64,000 nt of DNA from Sinorhizobium fredii USDA 257 (GTDB taxonomy: Bacteria; Pseudomonadota; Alphaproteobacteria; Rhizobiales; Rhizobiaceae): positions 1,984,001 to 2,048,000 of the forward strand of contig NC_018000.1 in the NCBI RefSeq assembly GCF_000265205.3. The letters run 5' to 3'. The position numbers and the translations under genes are program-made. The notes below the pieces were generated by a model that did not search any database, had not been told where the DNA came from, and was given only the letters and a program-made list of their open reading frames with translations. Of the stretch, positions 17,919-27,306 are shown in pieces; position 1 is the stretch's first letter, and the number at the start of each line of letters is the position of its first letter.

Positions 17919-19244
17919 TCAAGCCTCCCTTCCATAAACGAGCGTATCCTGCCGCGCGCGGAGTTCCGCAATACGCGAGCCGGGCGCAACCGACGCGTTC
18001 TGATAGGTAATAAGCTCTCCTTTACGGATCGGCTGCATGACGGTACCGCCCTGAAGCAGGCCGCACGGGATTGCCGAGGAGGACCGAGCCTCCGGCGCCG
18101 TCATGATCCAGGCCCGATAGGAGTACTCACCGATGGCATCGAGCGTTTCGCCGGGCGAAAGGTCCTTCTTGGCGACCGCGCAGACCTCCGCGACCGGGGT
18201 CGAGAGCGGCACCATGTCCGGCTTACCGTAAAGCACGACACGCGCACAGGTGAGCGGGACCTCGAGCGAGGTGAGGTGATAGGGGCGATGGAAGGTGAAG
18301 TAGGGCCCCTTGCCCATCTTGAGGTCTTCCATGCGCTCGGAAATGCGCGGATGCGACATGTCGGCGACAACGAAAACGCCCGGCGCCACACCCTTGCCGA
18401 TGGAGTAGTCGACCACACCCGCCTTCGAGAGGACGCCCCCGTCCCTCTCCGGGATCAGGACTGAGGAAAGCTTGTCCAGCGTGGCCGCTGGGCCATGCAT
18501 GCCGGGCTTGTCAGGGACTAGTCCCGTGGCATTCGCGATCGCAGCCATTTCAACCATTGTCTTGGAACCGTCGACGAACTCCACGAGCATGCGGACATTC
18601 ATGTTCCGGCGCGCGGCCTCCTCGGCATAGTCGTCTGGAACAGCATCGACGTTCAGCGGATTGTTCTTGCCCTTGCCGGCCGCAACGATCGGATGCCCCA
18701 TGGCCGACACGAACTCGATCAGCTCAATGCATGAAGATGGCTCGTCACCCGCCCCGAGCGAGTAGGTCACGCCAAGACGCTCGGCTTCGCTCTTGAGATA
18801 GGCGCCGATCGTCACATCGGCCTCAACATTCATCATCACCAGGTGCTTGCCGTGCTCCATGGCGGCGAGACCGATCTCGGCGCCGACTGCGGGCACGCCG
18901 GTAGCATCAATCACCACGTCGATAAGGCCACTGTTGAGAATGTTAGCCGAATCTGCGGTGATCGCGACCTTTCCGCTCTCGATGACTGCGTTCAGATCCA
19001 TCGAACTGGCCGCGTCGCGATGATGCCCCCCGGATTGGTAGGCGATGTCCACTGCCTCGCGCGCCCGGGCAACGTTCAGATCGCAAATCGCGCCAATTTC
19101 GATGCCTGGCATGTGGGCCACACGGGTGACGATGTCGGTGCCCATTTCTCCACTGCCGATGAGGCCTACGCGGATAGGCTTTCCTGCTTCCTCGCGACGC
19201 ACGAGGTCACGCGCAAGCCCTGTTGGTGCAACATTGATGGGCAT
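17919..19244 (-). CDS. NAD(P)-dependent oxidoreductase with C-terminal SAF domain (homoserine-dehydrogenase-like)
   Basis: 441 residues. The N-terminal Rossmann fold has GLIGSGEMG (about residues 27-35). A homoserine-dehydrogenase-like catalytic middle includes [18 protein letters not shown] and [19 protein letters not shown]-terminal SAF region begins near [11 protein letters not shown] and ends with [12 protein letters not shown]. Members of this family sit in catabolic operons for unusual sugars, and few have known substrates. It is the first gene of the operon feeding the E1-E2-E3 complex, with two bases to the next gene. The proposed role, inferred only from position, is to oxidise or rearrange a sugar acid or aldehyde to the 2-oxoacid that the complex consumes. 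Confidence 0.78.
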   Translation of the reverse strand: MPINVAPTGLARDLVRREEAGKPIRVGLIGSGEMGTDIVTRVAHMPGIEIGAICDLNVARAREAVDIAYQSGGHHRDAASSMDLNAVIESGKVAITADSANILNSGLIDVVIDATGVPAVGAEIGLAAMEHGKHLVMMNVEADVTIGAYLKSEAERLGVTYSLGAGDEPSSCIELIEFVSAMGHPIVAAGKGKNNPLNVDAVPDDYAEEAARRNMNVRMLVEFVDGSKTMVEMAAIANATGLVPDKPGMHGPAATLDKLSSVLIPERDGGVLSKAGVVDYSIGKGVAPGVFVVADMSHPRISERMEDLKMGKGPYFTFHRPYHLTSLEVPLTCARVVLYGKPDMVPLSTPVAEVCAVAKKDLSPGETLDAIGEYSYRAWIMTAPEARSSSAIPCGLLQGGTVMQPIRKGELITYQNASVAPGSRIAELRARQDTLVYGREA

Positions 19245-19790
19245 TTCAATCCTCCCAAATCACTATCGGCGTCCTTCGTATTGTACATTTGTGATTTCGT
19301 CAATATATTTGTTCTAGCAATGTGACCTCACAAGCGCGCCTGTGAGAAGTTTGCTCAACGCGAGAAGCCGTGATTGCGATTATATTTCAATTGGTTGTAT
19401 GAATTGTCCTAAGAAAATTGTAGGGAGGGCTTCTGACTACGCCGCGAAGTCGGCTGGCGACCGATGTTCAATCAGGCCATCGCGTGCGCGATGCTGGTCA
19501 GCCGGCCTGTCTTCCCGGCTCAAAATTGGTTGGAAATCCCATTATCCCATTGGTATATCTGGGACATCTTCGGTTCTATCTTGAACCGGTATTGACGGCC
19601 ATCGCCTCACCACACACATGCGATCCCGCACGGTGGGCACGGCATCATTGACAGGCGCGCCTTGTGGGCCACCCGGATCACGGGCAACCCGATGGAACAA
19701 ATATCAGTAAAACAACAACAATGTTCCGTCGTGCCGGCACGGCGTTGCTGATCGACGCCTCACCCCCTCCGCCGGAACGATATGCCGGGA
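19245..19790. other. Intergenic region with upstream element of the oxidoreductase operon
   Basis: No credible gene was seen. Near its left end TTGTACATTTGTGA (19281-19294) lies just before the minus-strand oxidoreductase operon. It resembles the TTGTATTTTGTG part of the element in front of the Rbs-type operon (31079-31090), allowing one inserted base. A short hairpin CGGTTC/GAACCG (19571-19588) lies between the two minus-strand genes. The rest holds only weak open frames. Confidence 0.4.
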
Positions 19791-20777
19791 CTATATATCG
19801 GCCTCTTCCGACGCCGACAGCAACGCCTTGGCCGTTTGTTCATCGGTTACCAGAGTGGTGGGTTTTATGGTGGTGAGAGAGGCCAGGAGCGCCTGCAGTT
19901 TTTCCGGGCCGCCAGAGATCAGCACACGCTCCGGCGTGCGACGCAAGCGATCAAGGTTCACCGAGATCACGCGGGAATTCACCTCGTGATCGATCACGTT
20001 GCCCTGCTTGTCGATGAAGTTGTAAAGAACATCGCCGACCGCGCCCGCGTCGATGAGAGAGCGCCGGTCAGCCTCGCTAAGATAGCCCGTGCGATAGCTT
20101 GTCGTAAGGGCTGAAATCCCGCCGACGGACAAAAGGGCTACGTCGAGCTTGTCCGCCATCTCGAAAATGGCCGCAAGCCCGCACCTCTCGAGCAAAGCAT
20201 GCTTCGTTTCCGGACTGTCGACTACCGCCGGCGCAGGAACCAGGAAACCCTCGCCCATGAATAGTTCAGCGAACTGCCAGGCAAATTCGGCTGGATTGAA
20301 GCGCCGCGCCGCAGAGATACCACCCAACAAGGAGACGACGCGGAAGTCTTCGAGAGTCGCCCCAGCAATGAAGGGCAGCGTATTGTAAAGGGTTCGTCCC
20401 CAGCCCACGCCGACCACCATCCCCGATTTCATCATCCCGGATATGAGCGTGCCGGCGGCGGCGGCGATGACTTTCGTGGGGTCCCCTTCGGGATCACTGA
20501 ATGGCGCGACAATTGCCCGCCTGACTCCGAAGACGGTCTCAAGCTCCCTTTCGAGCGCCACCATGTCAGAGAGCGGCGACGAAATGGAAACGCGGACCTC
20601 GTTGCGACGCCGCGCCTCAGCCAGTAGCCGGACGACCATCACGCGATTGATGCCAAGCTGACTAGCAATGTCGTTCTGCGTGTAGTTCTCCACGTGATAC
20701 AGCCACACGACGCGAGCTCGCAGTCTCTCAGACTCACTCTGAGCCATTACAACTGGAGACGTGATCTGCATTTGCAT
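19791..20777 (-). CDS. SorC/DeoR-type sugar-binding transcriptional regulator (EryD-like)
   Basis: 328 residues. The N-terminal helix-turn-helix reads VVWLYHVENYTQNDIASQLGINRVMVVRLL. The large effector domain has the SorC-family landmarks GVGWGRTLYNTLPF, VVSLLGGI, FNPAEFAWQFAELF, DVALLSVGGI, GAVGDVLYNFID and VISGGPEK-like LISGGPEKLQALL. SorC proteins sense a phosphorylated sugar and control divergent or adjacent catabolic operons. It faces the ABC/PfkB operon across a 418-base gap. It is clearly paralogous to the regulator at 34805, sharing GWG(R/K)TL, FNP(A/S)EFAW and GA(V/I)GD segments. Confidence 0.9.
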   Translation of the reverse strand: MQMQITSPVVMAQSESERLRARVVWLYHVENYTQNDIASQLGINRVMVVRLLAEARRRNEVRVSISSPLSDMVALERELETVFGVRRAIVAPFSDPEGDPTKVIAAAAGTLISGMMKSGMVVGVGWGRTLYNTLPFIAGATLEDFRVVSLLGGISAARRFNPAEFAWQFAELFMGEGFLVPAPAVVDSPETKHALLERCGLAAIFEMADKLDVALLSVGGISALTTSYRTGYLSEADRRSLIDAGAVGDVLYNFIDKQGNVIDHEVNSRVISVNLDRLRRTPERVLISGGPEKLQALLASLTTIKPTTLVTDEQTAKALLSASEEADI

Positions 20778-21195
20778 TCCTCATGGGTTCTACAGGCGTA
20801 GCGGTCGATAGCACACTGTTGCCGCGATTTCACTCCTCCTCCTGGGGGACGCGAACGGCAAGGGCTCAAGAACAGGGGCGGTTTCCGCCAAAACAGCGAC
20901 GCGCTCCCCCGTCAGCCAGCCGCCCCGCATTCCCCTGCCATCGTTCCAGCAACAAACTGATTTTCGCACATATTACCGTCCGACACCATTGATGTTCGCG
21001 TTCTGGCCGCCAAAACGGCGGAGAAAGTGGTTGACATCGGGCAGATGATGAACACATTGTATTTTTTGTTGGCAATTGTTCCGTCGCTTGTGAGCGAATG
21101 TCGACACTGCAATGGCACGGAATGGAGGCCGCGCCAAAACAGTCTTGCCTCCATGGGCATTCAACTGGTTAGTTTACATTGGGGAGGAACAGTTA
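20778..21195. other. Divergent promoter region of sorC and the ABC operon
   Basis: A 418-base gap without a credible gene. It contains the conserved promoter element at 21024-21068 and ends with the strong GGGGAGG ribosome site (21181-21187) of the binding-protein gene. The sorC promoter must lie in the left part, but no clear boxes were identified there. Confidence 0.5.
21024..21068 (+). promoter_or_regulatory. Promoter/operator element shared with the Rbs-type operon
   Basis: AAAGTGGTTGACATC (21024-21038), which includes a consensus -35 TTGACA, is followed after 14 unrelated bases by CACATTGTATTTT (21053-21065). The same two blocks with identical 14-base spacing occur at 31046-31087 before the other SorC-linked operon. 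The first block looks like a -35 region. The second covers the -10 area and may be the SorC binding site. Confidence 0.6.
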
Positions 21196-22752
21196 ATGAC
21201 TATCTTGAATACGGGTGTGTCGCGCCGCAACTTTCTGCGGCAGACCGCAGTGTTGGGCTTGGCCGCAGGTGCGGCTTCCAGCCTGAGGCTGCCGGCCTTC
21301 GCCCAGTCCGATCTTCCGGATATCCAGTCCATTCTCGACAAGATCTCGGTTATCGACTACGTGCGGGAGGACTACCGCAAGCTCTACTCGATGTCAGACG
21401 AGCCGTTGTGGGATCCGGCAAAAGACTGGATCAGAACGGTCGATTGGGAACAGGTACGTTCGGAGCAAGTAGGTAAAACCGTCCGCTTCGCCGTCGGAGC
21501 AGCAGACCAGGAGTCGGCGGCTGAGGGTCTGAAGCCGTTCGAACAGTTGTCCGGTATCAAGGTGGAGCTTGTTCCGATCCCGGACGACAGCTTCTACGAC
21601 AAAGCCGTTTCTGAGTTCATTTCAGGCAACGCTACCTTCGACGCGCTGCAATTCTTCTCTCCGTGGCTGGGTGATTTCGCCGGTCCGGGCTTCCTGTACG
21701 AGCTTACCGAGTTCGCCGAAAAGTGGAAGCTCCCGCTGGACGACTTCTACGACACATACCGCCTCAACTATGGCTATTTCGGTGGAAAGCTCGTCGGCAT
21801 TCCGTTCGATTGTGACATTCAGATGGTGCACCTTCGCAAATCGATCATGGAGAAAATCCTTGGCGGACCGATCGATCGTGCGAACTCCGTTCCGAATTAT
21901 GATGAGCTGATCCGCATTACCGCCGAAGCGAACAAACTCGGCGGTGGCGTGTCGGGCGTCGGCCTGATGGCGGCGCGTGGCTTCTGGGCTACCTACACTT
22001 GGGAGCACATCGCCGCACAGGCCGGGTTGAAGCTCTTCGACGATCAGTGGACTCCGCAGTTGACGAGCGATGCCGGGATGAAGGCCATGGACATCATCAT
22101 GGCGCTTCAGAAGAATGCCATCGAGGGCGTTTCGGGCGCCGGCTGGGGCGAAAACCGCGCCGCCTGGCTCGGCGGTCAGGTTGCGGCCAATATCAGCTGG
22201 CAGGACAGCGGCACCCAGGCCATGCGCCCGGACCAGTCGAAAATCGTTGATGATTTTGTGACCATCTATGAGCCGCGGATTTCGGGCGGTGTGTTCGCTC
22301 CGCCGAACATTGCAGGCTCGACATCTTGCGTCGCTGCTACCTCGCAGAACCCTGAAGGCGCGTTCCTAATGCTCGCCTTCCTTACAACCTCCTCCATCAT
22401 GGCCATGAATGAGGCCAACGCCAACGGCGTGGCCCCCGGCTATCGCTCCGTGTTGGCGAATGAGCGGTTAAGAGCGGTCAGCCAACCTGCTAAAGTCTGG
22501 GCGGATAGCCTTGAACATGCATGGTGCGCGCCCCGTCTTCCGGGCATGTTTGAGATGGAACAGGCTCTCGGCAACGAAATTAACCGCGCAGTTACCGGCC
22601 AGATCTCCGCCAAGGAAGCTCTTGAGAACGGTCAAGCGGCTTGGAAGAGTATCATGGAGAAGAACGGCGTCTCAGGCGGCAACGGCTCCGTCGCGTATGC
22701 AGACGTGGCACCAGGCATGTATGTTGGTGGCGGCAAGGCATTGCCGTTCTAA
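21196..22752 (+). CDS. ABC transporter substrate-binding protein, Tat-exported (family 1)
   Basis: 518 residues, longer than the usual 400-450. The N-terminus carries a twin-arginine signal SRRNFLRQTAVLGLAAG, so it is exported folded. The mature part is a family 1 sugar-binding fold, with FDALQFFSPWLGDFAG and PFDCDIQMVHLRKSIMEK in the ligand cleft region. ATG 21196 is chosen because GGGGAGG precedes it and the Tat motif follows at once. It is the first gene of the operon under the shared promoter element and pairs with the permeases at 22757 and 23706. The substrate is unknown; SorC control and a PfkB kinase in the operon point to a sugar or polyol. Confidence 0.9.
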   Translation: MTILNTGVSRRNFLRQTAVLGLAAGAASSLRLPAFAQSDLPDIQSILDKISVIDYVREDYRKLYSMSDEPLWDPAKDWIRTVDWEQVRSEQVGKTVRFAVGAADQESAAEGLKPFEQLSGIKVELVPIPDDSFYDKAVSEFISGNATFDALQFFSPWLGDFAGPGFLYELTEFAEKWKLPLDDFYDTYRLNYGYFGGKLVGIPFDCDIQMVHLRKSIMEKILGGPIDRANSVPNYDELIRITAEANKLGGGVSGVGLMAARGFWATYTWEHIAAQAGLKLFDDQWTPQLTSDAGMKAMDIIMALQKNAIEGVSGAGWGENRAAWLGGQVAANISWQDSGTQAMRPDQSKIVDDFVTIYEPRISGGVFAPPNIAGSTSCVAATSQNPEGAFLMLAFLTTSSIMAMNEANANGVAPGYRSVLANERLRAVSQPAKVWADSLEHAWCAPRLPGMFEMEQALGNEINRAVTGQISAKEALENGQAAWKSIMEKNGVSGGNGSVAYADVAPGMYVGGGKALPF

Positions 22753-22756
22753 ATCC

Positions 22757-23704
22757 ATGGCACATTCAACGCAAACACTTGAAAAGGGGGCGGCCAAGGC
22801 CGCTCCCGCTGCAGCGGTGTACTCGGTCCGCCGCCCTCGCTCGGCGACCGCTAAGAAGATGTTTCCCTATCTTCTTGTCGGACCCGCGGTCCTGTACCTG
22901 CTTGCGATCACGCTCTACCCTGGCCTGTTCGCTATGTATCAGAGCCTTTTCGTCGTCAAGTTCGTGAACTGGTCGTGGGCCGGCCTCGGGAACTACACGC
23001 GCATCATCCAGGATCGGGAATTCTGGGCTGCACTCGGCAACACTGCGATTATAGGCGGCCTGTCGTTGTCCCTCCAGACAATCATAGCAATGACAGTTGC
23101 GTTCTTTTGCTACCGCGATCCATTTGTACGTGGCTGGCGGATCGTCTTCCTGATGCCCATGCTGTTCATGCCGTCTGCGGTAGCATTCATCTGGAAGCTC
23201 GCCTTCAACGACGGCCGCGTGATTTCCGATCTGCTAATGTCGGTCGGATTGGCGTCGAACAATGTCGATTGGCTGTCGTCCGTATGGCTGGCGCGGCTGA
23301 CCCTCATTGTTGCCGATGTCTGGCAGTGGACTCCCTTCCTCTTCATCATCTTTGTCGGTGCCCTCCAGGGGCAGGACGAGGAAATTGAAGAAGCCGCTCG
23401 GCTCGATGGGGCAAGCTGGTCGAGCATCTTCTGGAACATCTCGCTTCCGATGATGCGGCCGATCATCGTCGTCGCGGTAACGCTGCGAGGCATCGATATC
23501 ACGACAATGTTCACCAATGTCTACATTATGACCCAGGGCACACCTGGCGGCGCGACAGAGACAATGAGCTACTTCATCTATCGCCAGGGCTTCCGGATGT
23601 TCAACTTCGGTTATGCATCCGCCGCCTCTGTCCTGATGCTCCTCATCACGATTGTCATCGCCCAAACGATCGTCAAGCGTGCATTCAAGTCAGGAAAGTC
23701 GTGA
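22757..23704 (+). CDS. Sugar ABC transporter permease (MalF type)
   Basis: About 315 residues with a 35-residue basic cytoplasmic N-terminus, then six membrane helices beginning FPYLLVGPAVLYLLAITLYP. The EAA loop reads EAARLDGASWSSIFWNISLP. ATG 22757 follows the binding-protein stop by four bases. It forms the heterodimeric channel with the next gene's product, only one base away. Confidence 0.92.
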   Translation: MAHSTQTLEKGAAKAAPAAAVYSVRRPRSATAKKMFPYLLVGPAVLYLLAITLYPGLFAMYQSLFVVKFVNWSWAGLGNYTRIIQDREFWAALGNTAIIGGLSLSLQTIIAMTVAFFCYRDPFVRGWRIVFLMPMLFMPSAVAFIWKLAFNDGRVISDLLMSVGLASNNVDWLSSVWLARLTLIVADVWQWTPFLFIIFVGALQGQDEEIEEAARLDGASWSSIFWNISLPMMRPIIVVAVTLRGIDITTMFTNVYIMTQGTPGGATETMSYFIYRQGFRMFNFGYASAASVLMLLITIVIAQTIVKRAFKSGKS

Positions 23705-23705
23705 C

Positions 23706-24548
23706 ATGGCCAGCATTCGCAAATCCGGTGGTGACAACCTTCTTGTCCGCTACATCATCCTCGTCAGTTGGGCGTTGGTCTGCGTGGTGCCAATCCTGTG
23801 GTTCCTGACGATCGGCTTCCGCCCGCGCACCGAGATCATTGTTCCAGAACCCATCTATTGGCCGACCTGGAGCCTGGATGCATGGCGCCTGCTTGTAAGC
23901 GATTGGCCCATCGCGCTCTACCTACGAAACTCGATTCTGGCTGTAGCCGGGTCCGTCGTCATCGACCTTGTTCTTGCGATCCCCGCAGCCTTTGCGCTTG
24001 CTCGATACGAGTTCAAGGGCCGCGAAGACATCGGCTTCTATATCCTTTCCACGCGGATGATGGCCCCGGCGATCGTCGCTGTGCCGATCTTCTTCCTGTT
24101 CAAGAACATCGGCCTGCTCGACTCCGTCTGGGCGCTCATGCTCATCTACGCGGCCATCAATCTCAGCCTCGTGACCTGGATCATCCGTAGCTACATGCTG
24201 GATATCCCGAAGGAGCTCGAGGACGCGGCGCGGACCGACGGCGCAGGCGACCTGACCATTCTGTGGGAAATCATGATCCCGGCCTGTCTGCCCGGCATCA
24301 TTACAGCGGCGGTCATCGCGGCCATTTTCGCCATCAATGAGTTTCTCTTCACACTCCTCATCGCCTCGACGTCGAAAGCCTACACGATGTCGGTTGCGCT
24401 CGCCAACTTCACCGGCGGCTCCGATGGGGTGATCTACAACGCAATCGCACTTGTCTCGTTCATCGCCTTCGCGCCGATCCTGATCCTCGTGATCCTGATC
24501 CAGAAGCATCTTTCGCGCGGGCTGACGATGGGTGCCGTGAAAGGATAA
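23706..24548 (+). CDS. Sugar ABC transporter permease (MalG type)
   Basis: About 280 residues with six predicted membrane segments. The first is YIILVSWALVCVVPILWFLT, and the EAA loop reads DAARTDGAGDLTILWEIMIP. The start ATG is one base after the previous stop (TGACATG), consistent with coupled translation. The stop is followed after three bases by the ATPase start. Confidence 0.92.
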   Translation: MASIRKSGGDNLLVRYIILVSWALVCVVPILWFLTIGFRPRTEIIVPEPIYWPTWSLDAWRLLVSDWPIALYLRNSILAVAGSVVIDLVLAIPAAFALARYEFKGREDIGFYILSTRMMAPAIVAVPIFFLFKNIGLLDSVWALMLIYAAINLSLVTWIIRSYMLDIPKELEDAARTDGAGDLTILWEIMIPACLPGIITAAVIAAIFAINEFLFTLLIASTSKAYTMSVALANFTGGSDGVIYNAIALVSFIAFAPILILVILIQKHLSRGLTMGAVKG

Positions 24549-24551
24549 ACC

Positions 24552-25595
24552 ATGGCTTCCATTCTACTCAAGAACGTCGTCAAGAGCTTCGGCTCGTTCG
24601 TCGGCGTACAGGACATGAACCTCGACGTTGTCGACGAAGAGTTCCTGGTACTTCTGGGCCCATCTGGTTGCGGAAAAACGACGACCATGCGGATGATTGC
24701 TGGCCTTGAACACCCGACGGAAGGCGAGATCCACATCGGCGGCGAGTTGATGAACGAAATCGACGCCCGTGACAGGGACGTGGCCATGGTTTTTCAGGGA
24801 TATGCCCTTTATCCGAACATGTCGATCTACGAGAACATCCGCTTCCCGCTGAGGATGCGTCAGGTGCCGAAGGCAAAGCATGATGACCTCATCCGGCGCG
24901 CGGCGGAGATGGTCGAATTGGGTCCTTTCCTGGATCGCAAACCTGGCGCCCTCTCAGGGGGACAGCGCCAGCGTGCGGCACTCGCGCGTGCAATCGTGCG
25001 TCACCCGCAGGTATTCCTCATGGACGAGCCTTTGTCCAATCTGGACGCGAAGCTTCGTGCCAGCATGCGCGTACAGATCAAGCATATGCAACGCGAACTG
25101 AGGGTGACCACTGTGTACGTGACCCACGACCAGATCGAGGCGATGACGCTGGCAGATCGCATCGTGATCATGAACAAGGGCGTCATCCAGCAAATCGGGG
25201 CGCCGGACGACATCTATTCGAACCCGGCCAACACCTTCGTGGCCGGCTTTATCGGCTCGCCGCCGATGAACCTCATCCCCGGCACGGCACAAAACGGCAC
25301 CTTCTCAGCCGCGGGCGTTAGGGTTCCTTGCCCTGCAAGTCTCTCCGGAAACATCACGCTTGGCGTCCGTCCGGAGGACTGTCAGGTTGGCGGAGACAAC
25401 CTTCAGGGGCAGGTCTACGGGGTGGAGCCCACGGGCGACATCACCTACCTCACAGTACGCACGGGAAACAAGAACATCGAGATCAAGACGGGGCGTGAAT
25501 TCCGCGCCCCAATCGACAGCGCCATTGCCGTGGGTTTTGACACAAGTCGCCTCTACTTCTTCGGCGAAGACGGCAATCGAGTTGGGGTGAATTGA
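24552..25595 (+). CDS. Sugar ABC transporter ATP-binding protein (MalK/UgpC type)
   Basis: 347 residues. Walker A is GPSGCGKTT, the signature is LSGGQRQRAALARAI and Walker B is VFLMDEPLSNLDAK. GSPPMNL marks the start of the C-terminal TOBE domain. Unlike the first cluster, the ATPase gene here directly follows its permeases. Its stop shares one base with the PfkB kinase start (TGATG), tying kinase synthesis to transporter synthesis. Confidence 0.94.
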   Translation: MASILLKNVVKSFGSFVGVQDMNLDVVDEEFLVLLGPSGCGKTTTMRMIAGLEHPTEGEIHIGGELMNEIDARDRDVAMVFQGYALYPNMSIYENIRFPLRMRQVPKAKHDDLIRRAAEMVELGPFLDRKPGALSGGQRQRAALARAIVRHPQVFLMDEPLSNLDAKLRASMRVQIKHMQRELRVTTVYVTHDQIEAMTLADRIVIMNKGVIQQIGAPDDIYSNPANTFVAGFIGSPPMNLIPGTAQNGTFSAAGVRVPCPASLSGNITLGVRPEDCQVGGDNLQGQVYGVEPTGDITYLTVRTGNKNIEIKTGREFRAPIDSAIAVGFDTSRLYFFGEDGNRVGVN

Positions 25596-26590
25596 TGTCG
25601 ACGACATTCGATCTCAGCTGCGTAGGCTTCTACACCTTCGACGCCCTCTGCCGGCCGGTAGCCAACATACCGCGGGGTGGCCAGACATATTTCGTGGAGG
25701 ACTATACACTTGCGGTCTCGGGCGCGGCGGGATCTGCCGCCATCGTCGCCGCCAAATACGGCCTGCGCGTACAGGCGGTCGGAGGTGTCGGGTACGACGA
25801 CATGGGAGATTGGGTCCGCATGAAGCTCAGCTCATACGGGGTGGACATACGTATGATGCAGCGCTGCGAGGGCTTCTCGACCTCTTCCTCGATCGTGACC
25901 ACGCGTCCGGACGGCACGCGGCCGGCCCTGCACAAACGGGGCGCCACGGACGCATTCTACGTATCAGATTCAGACATCGATGGATTGCTCGACACGAAAA
26001 TCCTGCATATCGGCGGCGTTGGCCTCATGAATCGCATGGATGACACCGGCAGGACGGCGGAACTGATGTCAGAGGCGCGCCGTCGGGGCGTGATCACCAC
26101 TCTTGACGTTTTCGCTTCGACGCCGGAAGACCTTCCGAAGGTCGAGGCTCTTCTTCCCCACACCGACTATTTCCTTCCATCCGAAGAGGAGGCCAAGGCG
26201 CTATCCGGATTGAGGGAGAACCGCGACCTTGCCCGCTTCCTGCTGAGCAGGGGCGCCGGGTGCGTCATCCTGACACTTGGTGCCGATGGCGCCTATTATG
26301 TCGACCAGACGGGCCTGGAGTTCCATTCTCCAGCCTTCCAGGTTGAGGTAAAATGTACCTGCGGATGTGGAGATTGCTTCAATGGTGGATTTGCCACTGG
26401 CCTCGTCAAGGGCCTTTCTCCCTATTTCGCGGTCGAGCTCGGCCAAGCGTCTTCGGCGCTTAACGCGACTGGTCTCGGAAGCCAGGCGGGCGTTGCAAGT
26501 TACGAGGCGACCCGACGATTTATAGAGTCCACTCCGAGACGCGGAGGAGCTATGTTGGCGGAAGCCGGCGTAGCGAAAGCGATGCAGTAG
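25595..26590 (+). CDS. PfkB-family carbohydrate kinase (ribokinase-like)
   Basis: About 331 residues. The N-terminal sugar-site region has GGQTYFVEDYTLAVSGAAGSAAIVAA and AVGGVGYDDMG. The C-terminal catalytic motif reads CTCGCGDCFNGGFATG, where the general base Asp sits in GCGD rather than the usual GAGD. The kinase at 35871 has the same CTCGCGD sequence, and the two proteins align along their whole length. The family phosphorylates ribose, fructose, adenosine or ketodeoxy sugars; the substrate here is unknown. ATG 25595 overlaps the ATPase stop by one base. It probably traps the sugar brought in by the preceding transporter. Confidence 0.9.
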   Translation: MSTTFDLSCVGFYTFDALCRPVANIPRGGQTYFVEDYTLAVSGAAGSAAIVAAKYGLRVQAVGGVGYDDMGDWVRMKLSSYGVDIRMMQRCEGFSTSSSIVTTRPDGTRPALHKRGATDAFYVSDSDIDGLLDTKILHIGGVGLMNRMDDTGRTAELMSEARRRGVITTLDVFASTPEDLPKVEALLPHTDYFLPSEEEAKALSGLRENRDLARFLLSRGAGCVILTLGADGAYYVDQTGLEFHSPAFQVEVKCTCGCGDCFNGGFATGLVKGLSPYFAVELGQASSALNATGLGSQAGVASYEATRRFIESTPRRGGAMLAEAGVAKAMQ

Positions 26591-26607
26591 TGTCATGGGG
26601 GTAGGTC

Positions 26608-27306
26608 ATGGGCGTGCGGCCACAATTCGCTCCAGACGCAGCGCAACTGAAGGACGTGCTGCGTGGATTGCGATATGCTTTGAGGAGAGGATGTGACGCC
26701 GTGCAGGAGACGGCGCCGACCAAGCTTCCTCCCCCTGCTTCCAGGATCGCGTTGACAGCACTCCGGGAAATGGGCCTGCTTGCTCGCAGCGTCGACCAGA
26801 TGGTAAGCAGCGTCGTACATACGGTTTTCGGCGAGGTGACGCTTGGATCTCACAAGCTCCAGGACATGATGGCGCCTGGTGGGCAATCGGAGGAATTCTC
26901 CGCTGTATTCTACGAGACGATGAAAATCGTCCTCAGCCAGCTGGGCGCCAGCAGGGCGTTGGTCAGCCAGAGCGCCGGGCGAAAGGCCTTTGGCCAGGTC
27001 ACGTCTCGCGATGCACCCGAGACTTTCGCCGCGCAACTAGCCCTCCAGCTTCTAAGGGAAGAGCCTATCAGGATCGACTATCTGGACGCCCATTCCCCCG
27101 TCTCGAAGGAAGCCGTCGCGCAGGTGGCCGTCTTCTCCGTCTTGCTGTACCTGCTGTCGGACCGCGACAACGGAGATTACGCGAAGATGATTCAGGCCGC
27201 GACCAATCTAGCGACTGCGCTTCAGGACGAGATTTCACAAGCCTTCCGGACGCAGAACGTCGCCGTGCTGTCTTCACTTTTTGGGAGGTACGCGGCCCAT
27301 GTTTGA
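26608..27306 (+). CDS. Hypothetical protein in the sugar operon
   Basis: 232 residues not recognised as any family. The sequence looks soluble and mainly helical: there is no signal peptide or membrane segment, and Ala/Leu/Gln-rich stretches such as AAQLALQLLREEP and QVAVFSVLLYLLSD are present. No cysteine pair or obvious catalytic motif was found. It begins 17 bases after the PfkB kinase, and its last codons overlap the next gene by eight bases. Base usage matches its neighbours, so it looks like a real member of the operon rather than a chance frame. A role in metabolism or regulation of the imported substrate is possible, but nothing in the sequence shows it. Confidence 0.7.
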   Translation: MGVRPQFAPDAAQLKDVLRGLRYALRRGCDAVQETAPTKLPPPASRIALTALREMGLLARSVDQMVSSVVHTVFGEVTLGSHKLQDMMAPGGQSEEFSAVFYETMKIVLSQLGASRALVSQSAGRKAFGQVTSRDAPETFAAQLALQLLREEPIRIDYLDAHSPVSKEAVAQVAVFSVLLYLLSDRDNGDYAKMIQAATNLATALQDEISQAFRTQNVAVLSSLFGRYAAHV

